In this document: positions 16,353 to 23,338 of the stretch, one piece after another
Numbering within the stretch: the stretch's first letter is position 1
Layout: each line of letters opens with the position of its first letter
Assembly (NCBI GenBank): GCA_042095835.1
Contig: JBELML010000011.1
Coordinates: 1-64,000, forward strand
DNA length: 64,000 nt
Reading direction: 5' to 3'
From: DATFKA01 sp042095835
Lineage (GTDB): Bacteria > Bacteroidota > Bacteroidia > Chitinophagales > Saprospiraceae
Translations under genes and position numbers: made by a program
The notes under the pieces: model-generated
What the model saw: only the letters and a program-made list of their open reading frames with translations
Databases searched by the model: none
Told to the model about the DNA's origin: nothing

Positions 16353-17894
16353 ATGAATAATCAAGTACAAACAATCTGGATAGCCGCCATTGTATCTCTT
16401 GGAGGTTTCCTTTTTGGCTTCGATGCCGCCATTATTTCAGGTGTGATAGGCTCAGTAGAGACCTTGTTTGATCTCAATCTAGCCCAAAAAGGATGGGTTG
16501 TCAGCTCGCCAAGTGCAGCAGCCATGGTGGCTATGGTTATCGCTGGGTCGATTAGCAACCGTTTGGGACGTAAACCCTTATTGATATTTGTCGCCTTCTT
16601 ATACGCCTTATCTGCTTTATTCTCCGCCTATGCCACTTCGTATGAGATGCTCTATATTGCAAGAATGGTAGGTGGTTTGGCCTTTGGCTCCGCCCTCATT
16701 TTAGCACCACTATATATTGCCGAAGTTTCGAATCCAGAAAATCGCGGCAAACTGGTATCAGTTCAGCAACTCAATATCGTACTTGGTTTTTCGGCTGCCT
16801 ATTTTGCTAGCTATTACCTCAATCGAATGAGTTCCTCCGGGGCTGGTTTGATTAATGAGGATAACGCCTGGCGATGGATGCTAGGGATTGAATTGATCCC
16901 CGCAGTATTTTATATGATTATGATGTTTTTCGTGCCCAATAGCCCTCGTTGGTTAATGATGAAAAACAAACCCGCCAAAGCCACTAAGGTCTTAGAACGG
17001 TTGCATGGTCCGGCCTATGCCAAGACTGAGTTTGAAGAAATACAAAAAAATCTCTCCCAAGAGCAAAATAAAACTAAGGTTGGATTAATTGACCTACTTA
17101 ACCCAGGTTTGAGATATGTACTCGTCATCGGTTTGGTGGTTGGTGTTTTACAACAAATAACGGGTATCAATGCCGTCTTCTTTTATGCGACTTCCATTTT
17201 TGAGCAGACAGGTATAGGTACAGACGCCGCCTTTGCGCAATCCGTTATCGTAGGATTGATCAATGTGGCCTTTACCATCCTTGTCATGGTACTAATTGAT
17301 CGGATGGGCCGTCGTCCACTGCTATTAATTGGTATAGCAGGTATTGCCATCAGTATGTCCATTACAGCTTATGGTTTCCGACAAGCTACTTATCAATTGA
17401 CTAGCGAAAGTATTGCTACTTTGGAGGACATTGATCAGACCCAACTGGCATCGATCGCCAATATCGAATATTCGAATGACATTACATTCAATAAAGCAGT
17501 AGAAGAAGCGCTTGGAGAAAGCACCTATAAGGCCAATCGAGGCGCTATCCTCAAAGCTGCTACAAACATGAATGCCTACCTCATCCTATTTGGTATTTTG
17601 GGTTTTGTGGCCTCCTTTGCTTTTTCCCTGGGGCCAGTGATGTGGGTATTACTATCAGAAATGTTCCCTACCCGAATCAGGGCCGTAGCCATTGGGGTGA
17701 TTGGTTTTATCAACTCATTTACTAGCTGGCTGATCCAGCAAATTTTCCCTTGGGAACTTTCTACTTTAGGAAATGCTACCACCTATTTCTTGTTTGCACT
17801 TTTTGCGGCGATTGGTTTCTTTGTTTTATACCGCATTTTACCAGAAACAAAAGGAAAATCGCTTGAAGATCTAGAAAGAGAATTAATTCGATGA
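16353..17894 (+). CDS. MFS sugar porter, XylE-like sugar:proton symporter
   Basis: A 513-residue, 12-helix major facilitator of the sugar porter family. Hallmarks are GGFLFGFDAAIISG in helix 1, NRLGRKPLL after helix 2, PNSPRWLM before the central loop, QQITGINAVFFYA in helix 7, RMGRRPLL after helix 8 and the terminal PETKGKSLEDLE. A loop of about 60 residues rich in acidic residues (about 350-405) is inserted between helices 9 and 10. Its stop overlaps the start of a GH43 beta-xylosidase by four bases, so xylose or short xylosides are the likely cargo. Confidence 0.9.
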   Translation: MNNQVQTIWIAAIVSLGGFLFGFDAAIISGVIGSVETLFDLNLAQKGWVVSSPSAAAMVAMVIAGSISNRLGRKPLLIFVAFLYALSALFSAYATSYEMLYIARMVGGLAFGSALILAPLYIAEVSNPENRGKLVSVQQLNIVLGFSAAYFASYYLNRMSSSGAGLINEDNAWRWMLGIELIPAVFYMIMMFFVPNSPRWLMMKNKPAKATKVLERLHGPAYAKTEFEEIQKNLSQEQNKTKVGLIDLLNPGLRYVLVIGLVVGVLQQITGINAVFFYATSIFEQTGIGTDAAFAQSVIVGLINVAFTILVMVLIDRMGRRPLLLIGIAGIAISMSITAYGFRQATYQLTSESIATLEDIDQTQLASIANIEYSNDITFNKAVEEALGESTYKANRGAILKAATNMNAYLILFGILGFVASFAFSLGPVMWVLLSEMFPTRIRAVAIGVIGFINSFTSWLIQQIFPWELSTLGNATTYFLFALFAAIGFFVLYRILPETKGKSLEDLERELIR

Positions 17895-19495
17895 AGACTA
17901 TTAAAAACCCTATCCTTCGTGGATTCAACCCTGACCCTTCGATTATACGCGTAGGAGCAGATTATTATATTGCTACTTCAACTTTTGAATGGTTTCCTGG
18001 TGTACAAATTCACCACTCCAGAGATTTGGTTCATTGGGAATTAATTGCCCGTCCTTTGAATCGACGATCACAGCTGAACATGCTAGGCAATCCAGACTCT
18101 TGTGGCGTATGGGCACCCTGTTTGAGTTATAAAGATGGTGTCTTCTACCTGGTGTATAGTAATGTTAGATCATTTGATGGTGTTTGGAAGGATACTCCCA
18201 ATTACTTGGTCACCACAACTGATATCAGAGGAGATTGGTCGGAACCTATCTTTTTGAGTGCAAGTGGTTTTGATGGCTCCCTTTTCCACGATGATGATGG
18301 TAGAAAATGGTTTACTAGCATGGTTGTAGATCAGCGAGGAGGTACTTTCTTCGGAGGAATTATTCTACAGGAATTAGATCTTATAAAAAAGCGATTAGTA
18401 GGTCCGGTTTACCACATTTTCAAGGGAACTGAACTTGGCAAAACCGAGGCACCACACCTTTATAAAAGAAATGGATATTATTATTTACTTACTGCCGAAG
18501 GTGGGACCGAATACGGTCATGCCGTCACCTTAGCGAGGTCTAAAAAGCTCAGGGGGCCTTATCAGCTGCATCCGCAAAATCCTATTATTTCTACTAGAGA
18601 TCAGCCCCAAGCTCCCTTACAAAAGTGTGGCCATTCAGATCTGGTAGAAACGCCAAATGGAGGCTGGTTTGCGGTATTTCTGGTGGGGCGACCATTAAGC
18701 GAATTGGGACCTTGTACCCTCGGCAGAGAAACCGCCATCGAGGAAGTAGAATGGCGGTCCGATGGTTGGCTGTATTTAAAAAATAGCACCCTTCCTCGCT
18801 TGGAGATTCCTTTATCTGATTTAGAAGACGAAATATTAGTCGAGCAGAGCAAGGAATACCTAGATTTCGAGGATCAGCAATTGCCTTTGGCTTTCCAATC
18901 TCTACGCCTACCAATCAGTGAAGAATGGCTTTCCCTCACAGTGCGCAAGTCTTATCTTAGGTTATACGGGAAAGAGTCTTTAAACTCCTTGCACCATCAA
19001 AGTCTTGTGGCGCGCAGGATACAGCATTTTCATATTCAAGCAACGAGTTGTCTGGAGTTTTTTCCCTTGCACTACCAGCAGATGGCAGGCTTGGTTTGTT
19101 ATTACAACACTGGGCATTGGTTTTATTTGCATCTATTAGGAGGAGAAATGGAAGAACCCTCTGGGAAAAAATTCCTGCAAATCACTAGCTGCGACAACTT
19201 CGAGGTAAAGGAACATTTGGAAGAAGTCATAGATCTAAGTGCCTATGAGCAGGTGCACCTCCGGGCCAAATTTGACCATGCCGACCTACAATTCTGGTAT
19301 AGTACCAATGGACAGAATTGGATTCCTATTGGCCCTAAGCTGGATGGTAGTATCCTTTCAGATGATTATGTAAGAGATGGAAGTAGTCGGTACCGGCCTG
19401 CTTTTACAGGGGCTTTTGTCGGTATTTGCTGCCAAGACCTCAGTGGTCAAAAACAGTCAGCAGATTTTGAGTACTTCCACTATGAAGAAATGTGA
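17891..19495 (+). CDS. Glycoside hydrolase family 43 beta-xylosidase
   Basis: A 534-residue GH43 enzyme without signal peptide, so probably a cytoplasmic beta-xylosidase or arabinofuranosidase acting on imported xylo-oligosaccharides. The five-bladed propeller has catalytic-base Asp15 (NPDPS), pKa-modulating Asp128 (GFDGS) and acid Glu186 (KTEAPH), positions typical of XynB-type enzymes. A C-terminal beta-sandwich (about 325-534) shapes the active site in this subfamily. It overlaps the sugar porter gene by four bases. Its TGA stop abuts the TCA of the opposite-strand OmpA gene, forming the palindrome TGATCA. Confidence 0.92.
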   Translation: MKTIKNPILRGFNPDPSIIRVGADYYIATSTFEWFPGVQIHHSRDLVHWELIARPLNRRSQLNMLGNPDSCGVWAPCLSYKDGVFYLVYSNVRSFDGVWKDTPNYLVTTTDIRGDWSEPIFLSASGFDGSLFHDDDGRKWFTSMVVDQRGGTFFGGIILQELDLIKKRLVGPVYHIFKGTELGKTEAPHLYKRNGYYYLLTAEGGTEYGHAVTLARSKKLRGPYQLHPQNPIISTRDQPQAPLQKCGHSDLVETPNGGWFAVFLVGRPLSELGPCTLGRETAIEEVEWRSDGWLYLKNSTLPRLEIPLSDLEDEILVEQSKEYLDFEDQQLPLAFQSLRLPISEEWLSLTVRKSYLRLYGKESLNSLHHQSLVARRIQHFHIQATSCLEFFPLHYQQMAGLVCYYNTGHWFYLHLLGGEMEEPSGKKFLQITSCDNFEVKEHLEEVIDLSAYEQVHLRAKFDHADLQFWYSTNGQNWIPIGPKLDGSILSDDYVRDGSSRYRPAFTGAFVGICCQDLSGQKQSADFEYFHYEEM

Positions 19496-21160
19496 TCAAC
19501 CACCCTCTTCTTGAGTCACCTGGATTAAATCTAGTTTGAACTCTACTCTTCTATTCATCTCTCGGCCTGCTCGGGTTTTATTATTCCCGATTGGATTGGC
19601 TTCTCCAAAACCTTGATAGTGCATTCGATCCGCAGAGATACCCTCGTCAATTAAATACTGATAACAGGCTTTTGCCCGTTTTTCAGAAAGCATTTGATTA
19701 CTGACAGCCCGACCAACATTATCTGTATAGCCTCCCATACTCAACTTGTAACTCGGATAGCGTTGCATAATATCAACTACCTTATTGAGAATCTCTATAG
19801 AGCTATTTAATATTTCAGCACTACCCGTGCGGAAGCGCACTTCCCGCATAGCAACATCTAAAAGTAGCTTATCTTCCTTAGCGATTTCTGGACAACCATT
19901 GGTGCTGTCTGGTCCAGGTATTTCCGGGCATTGATCCAGTGAATCGATTATGCCATCCTGATCTAAATCGGGGCAACCCGTAAAGCCTATGGTATCCGGT
20001 ATATCTGGGCAAGCATCCAATAAATCAATAATGCCGTCACAATCTCTATCAAGCAGCGGACAGCCATCATTTTCTAGCAAACCTCTCTCATTCGGACACA
20101 AATCTTTTGGATCAGGAATACCGTCTTCATCTGTATCTGCACAACCATCAAAAACCACTAAACCAGGTATATCCGGACAGACATCCAAGCTATCGGTCAC
20201 GCAATCATTATCCCGATCTGGGCAACCATTGGTCTCTTCATATCCATAGTCTAGTGGACAATTATCTACAGGATCCATAATGCCATCTTTGTCGGTATCT
20301 GGGCATCCGCTGAATTCAATGGGTCCAGCAAGGTCGGGACAGACGTCCTCATCATCCTCTACGCCATCGCCATCTCGATCTGGGCAGCCTTTTGCAGATT
20401 CAACTCCTGCCACAAATTTACAAGCATCCATTTTATCAGGAATACCATCTCCATCGCTGTCTTTTTTATTCATCCGGATCGTAAGGTTCACCCCTGTATG
20501 CCAGTACCAATCGCGCGCATCAGGGTTTCCGGCCTCTGAAATTCCATCAAAGAGGTCATTAAATCCGTAATGCAAGGCCGATTCAAAAGATAGAGTGGTC
20601 TGCTTACTGAGATCGAATTTGATTCCCATTCCCGCGGGGAGGGAAAAGTAGATATCTTGCTCTGCTAAAGCATCCAAATCTGCTTTTACCAGATCAGGTA
20701 TACTGCCATCCTGCTCTTGTGGAAAGGAGTTGGTAAGATTATAATGCCCTAGGCCAATACCCGTAAAAAAGTAGGGTGTAATCCGCGTTTTAAAATGATA
20801 GGGGCCCTCTCGGAATCTAGCTTTACCAAAGGGGTCCCATTCTAATAAAAGGGTGCCTTCGGTAAGGGTATTCCTGAACTGAAAATCTCGCCTATCATTA
20901 GCGAAAGTTTCAAAATCAATATCGCTGCCTGTCCAATTCCCTCTCAGGAAATGCACTCGCCAGGCCCAGGTAGGTGTAAAATTATTCCTCAAAAAGAGAC
21001 CATAAGCTAGGTCTGTAGCCTGAGGTAAAGGATAATTATTGGGATTCACATCTCCTTGATAGCCGGTAGCACCGACTACAACGCCCCCTTCCCAATAGGA
21101 CTGCCCTATAAGGTGGAGGCTGAATACTCCAAGTAATAAAGTCAACAGGTAGTTTCTCAT
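19496..21160 (-). CDS. Outer membrane protein: DUF6089-like barrel, TSP3 repeats, OmpA domain
   Basis: A 554-residue envelope protein starting at the ATG 21158-21160; an open upstream extension of 35 residues is basic and unlike a leader. After a signal peptide (MRNYLLTLLLG to about IGQS) comes a barrel related to the protein at 15490-16206. Then follow about seven calcium-binding thrombospondin type 3 repeats (D.DGD..D...C motifs, about 235-430) and a peptidoglycan-binding OmpA domain (GGYTDNVG, LSEKRA, GFGEANP, NRRVEF). It likely ties the outer membrane to the wall. It ends exactly at the stop codon of the convergent GH43 gene. Confidence 0.88.
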   Translation of the reverse strand: MRNYLLTLLLGVFSLHLIGQSYWEGGVVVGATGYQGDVNPNNYPLPQATDLAYGLFLRNNFTPTWAWRVHFLRGNWTGSDIDFETFANDRRDFQFRNTLTEGTLLLEWDPFGKARFREGPYHFKTRITPYFFTGIGLGHYNLTNSFPQEQDGSIPDLVKADLDALAEQDIYFSLPAGMGIKFDLSKQTTLSFESALHYGFNDLFDGISEAGNPDARDWYWHTGVNLTIRMNKKDSDGDGIPDKMDACKFVAGVESAKGCPDRDGDGVEDDEDVCPDLAGPIEFSGCPDTDKDGIMDPVDNCPLDYGYEETNGCPDRDNDCVTDSLDVCPDIPGLVVFDGCADTDEDGIPDPKDLCPNERGLLENDGCPLLDRDCDGIIDLLDACPDIPDTIGFTGCPDLDQDGIIDSLDQCPEIPGPDSTNGCPEIAKEDKLLLDVAMREVRFRTGSAEILNSSIEILNKVVDIMQRYPSYKLSMGGYTDNVGRAVSNQMLSEKRAKACYQYLIDEGISADRMHYQGFGEANPIGNNKTRAGREMNRRVEFKLDLIQVTQEEGG

Positions 21161-21368
21161 TTTACAGGCTATTTTACTGCGTTTTTTTGGCTTGCAGAAG
21201 TGGTCTAATCTAGGGACCTCCTTTGTCAAAGGATAGCGAGGGGATGTGAAATACTTATATATCAAAAAACGATCTTTAAATCTTTATCGTATAACAAAGT
21301 AAAGATATTCTATTCTTTTATAAGAAATTTTTGAATAGAAAATTCAACTTATTGCTTGATATAGGAGC

Positions 21369-21401
21369 AAAAAAATAGCGAGTCTTTAACAAAAGACTCG
21401 C
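21369..21401 (-). terminator. Intrinsic terminator downstream of corA
   Basis: On the minus strand a perfect 10-bp stem (GCGAGTCTTT with AAAGACTCGC; plus-strand arms 21378-21387 and 21392-21401) with a four-base loop is followed by TATTTTTTT, a classic terminator. It is about 200 bases beyond the corA stop, so the corA message would include the DnaA-box-like cluster. Confidence 0.85.
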
Positions 21402-21503
21402 ATTCGTATCAGTAAGTTAACAAAGGAGGGTTTCGGTAAAAAAACCCAATAAATAACCTTATGGTATTAATTATTCGAAATGTAACTATAATTTGTTAAT
21501 TAC

Positions 21504-21600
21504 GTGGAAAAAGTTTTCCACATTAGTGCTTTTTTAGACTTATACTATTGAACAACAAGACCTTATGCTTGTTGATAAAGTTTTCCACAATTGTGGATAA
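21504..21600. promoter_or_regulatory. Cluster of DnaA-box-like sequences
   Basis: Sites matching TTWTNCACA: TTTTCCACA at 21514-21522 (+), TTTTCCACA at 21581-21589 (+) and TTATCCACA at 21592-21600 (-). Single-mismatch sites are at 21503-21511 (-, TTTTCCACG) and 21570-21578 (-, TTATCAACA). The last pair forms a near-perfect 20-bp palindrome. AT-rich sequence flanks the left. It could be an origin element, a DnaA-titrating site or a DnaA-regulated region. Confidence 0.45.
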
Positions 21601-21607
21601 ACCCCAC

Positions 21608-22558
21608 TTAAAAGGTCCGCTTGCGTTGAAAATACCAGGTCAGGAGTAGACTTAGGATTACTGCAAAGAGTAGAATAAAGTAAACAGCGTAATCATTTTT
21701 CTCAAATGGCAAGCCTTCTACGTTCATGCCATAAAAACTCGTAATCAGAGTAGGAACTGCGAGCACAATGGTGATGAGCGTCAACCTCCGGATGGTCTCA
21801 TTCATATTATTAGAAATGATAGAGGCATAAGTATCCATTGTTCCACTCAAGATATTGTTATAGACATTGGCCATTTCAAGGGCCTGTCCGTTGTCAATAA
21901 TTATATCCTCGAAGAGATCCGAAAGGTCTTCATCTTGGTGTACGCCCAGGAAATTGGTTCGCTTCATCTTCATCTTGAGTAGATCATTGGCACTCAAGGA
22001 GTTGAGAAAATAAACCAAACTTTTCTCAATACTTAATAATTGCTTAAGCTCTCGATTCCGGCTGCTATGATAAAGCTCCTGCTCGATAAGATTGCGCTTG
22101 AGATCCAATTTTTTCAAACAAATCAGAAAGCGATATACATTATGCTCTAAAATCTGTAGGATGAATAGTTTTCGATTGGAAGGATTGAAATTCTTGACTT
22201 TTTCATCCAAGAATCGCTTCAAAACAGGATTCTTTACTGAGGTAATTGTGATCAGGTTTTGCTCTGCAATGATAATCCCTACTGGCACCGTAGTATAGAT
22301 GGCATCCTTCTCCTCTTCTACCTGATTGAGTACAGGTGTATTAATCAAAATGAGGCGGGCCTCTTCTTCCACTTCATACCTAGATCGCTCATCAATATCC
22401 AAGGAATCGGTGAGAAAGTCCAAGGGTACATCGAAGCGAGCGGCCACTTCTTCTAGTTCTTCTTGGTTGAAAGGCGGTGAGATATTAACCCATGCACCTG
22501 GCTGTGGTTTCTCCAGCTCCTTAAGTCTTCCATCCTCCTTGGCGTAATACTGTACCAT
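21608..22558 (-). CDS. corA: CorA family magnesium/cobalt transporter
   Basis: A 316-residue divalent-cation channel of the inner membrane. A large N-terminal cytoplasmic domain (1-250) is followed by two C-terminal helices; the signature YGMN at the end of the first (Gly277-Met278-Asn279) forms the selectivity filter of the pentamer. The C-terminus QRKRTF is basic, as usual. It is the gene closest to the DnaA-box-like cluster and has its own terminator at 21369-21401. About 74 bases separate it from the membrane HExxH gene upstream. Confidence 0.93.
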   Translation of the reverse strand: MVQYYAKEDGRLKELEKPQPGAWVNISPPFNQEELEEVAARFDVPLDFLTDSLDIDERSRYEVEEEARLILINTPVLNQVEEEKDAIYTTVPVGIIIAEQNLITITSVKNPVLKRFLDEKVKNFNPSNRKLFILQILEHNVYRFLICLKKLDLKRNLIEQELYHSSRNRELKQLLSIEKSLVYFLNSLSANDLLKMKMKRTNFLGVHQDEDLSDLFEDIIIDNGQALEMANVYNNILSGTMDTYASIISNNMNETIRRLTLITIVLAVPTLITSFYGMNVEGLPFEKNDYAVYFILLFAVILSLLLTWYFQRKRTF

Positions 22559-22632
22559 AGATCACAGGTATTGTGCTTGGTCAATTGCGAATTCGCACAA
22601 ACATACAATATCTTCAAATCAAATGCCGGATT

Positions 22633-23331
22633 TTATACGGGTAAATTCTGCTCCTTTGCCTGATCAATAAAATATTGGTAGGTGCTTAAGTTTTGTCGAT
22701 TCCCATTTCCCCAAACAGGGCGTAGGCCAAGTTGAATTCTCATAAAATCAGCCATAATATCGGCCTGCTGTTCATAATTAAATGATTGCAAGCGCTGCCC
22801 TATTGCTTGTGCTTCCTGGAGCGCTTCTACTCCACCATAATTATAGCCTACTTCAGAGTGGTAGGCTCGTAGTGCTCTAGGAATATAGGCCAATCCAAGG
22901 TGATAAAACTGCCAAACATGCATGAGTTCATGGATCAATAAAGGAATGGGCATCCTCCCCCAAGCATTGATAGTCGCCCCACTCACATAAGCAATATGCA
23001 TTTGAGGTGGCCCCAAAAAGGCTTTCTCATCTACCCGAACAAGATGATACGGAATAGCGTCTCCATAAACTAAACGAGACCATTGTATTTCTTGTGGACT
23101 TAATGGTCGGCTATCTTTTTTCAATAGATTAGCCAGCCCTTCATAGATGTCCATTATACCTAGAACACCTAATATAAGGAAGAACAAATCCATCCACCAG
23201 TAGATAATCTCGTTGGATTTAAACCCGATTAAACCAGCTCTAAGGTGTTTCATTAAAAGCCCTATTCGGTGTGGGAGGTAAAGAAATACGCCCAGGGTTC
23301 TTAAACCAAGATATTGGATTCGATCTAGCAT
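22633..23331 (-). CDS. Membrane-associated HExxH metallopeptidase-like protein
   Basis: A 232-residue protein with one clear hydrophobic helix (about 44-61) and a zinc-peptidase-like motif HELMHVWQ (His134, Glu135, His138). EQQAD at 187-191 is well placed to give a third ligand (Glu187), so the pattern is gluzincin-like. I do not recognise a named family. It begins 7 bases after the stop of the TonB receptor gene and is probably the last cistron of the sigma/FecR/receptor cluster. Proteolytic activity is inferred from motif only. Confidence 0.65.
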   Translation of the reverse strand: MLDRIQYLGLRTLGVFLYLPHRIGLLMKHLRAGLIGFKSNEIIYWWMDLFFLILGVLGIMDIYEGLANLLKKDSRPLSPQEIQWSRLVYGDAIPYHLVRVDEKAFLGPPQMHIAYVSGATINAWGRMPIPLLIHELMHVWQFYHLGLAYIPRALRAYHSEVGYNYGGVEALQEAQAIGQRLQSFNYEQQADIMADFMRIQLGLRPVWGNGNRQNLSTYQYFIDQAKEQNLPV

Positions 23332-23338
23332 AACAGCA

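Larger units (their letters stand above)
21161..21607. other. 447-base AT-rich intergenic region with a DnaA-box-like cluster
   Basis: Between two minus-strand genes. From right to left it holds DnaA-box-like sites (21504-21600), a 7-bp hairpin (CAACAAG/CTTGTTG, 21553-21574), a very AT-rich stretch (about 21440-21503), a small GGGTTT/AAACCC hairpin near 21428-21446 and the corA terminator. The OmpA-gene promoter should lie in the leftmost 200 bases. No coding sequence is seen. Confidence 0.6.

Noticed and set aside
19989..20570. Periodic plus-strand sequence that could suggest a CRISPR-like or tandem repeat array
   Set aside because: The periodicity comes from the thrombospondin type 3 repeats encoded on the minus strand; there are no identical repeats with unique spacers.
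21504..21600. Firm call of a chromosomal origin
   Set aside because: The boxes are suggestive but flanking genes converge on the site and no replication genes are near, so it is listed only as a DnaA-box-like cluster.
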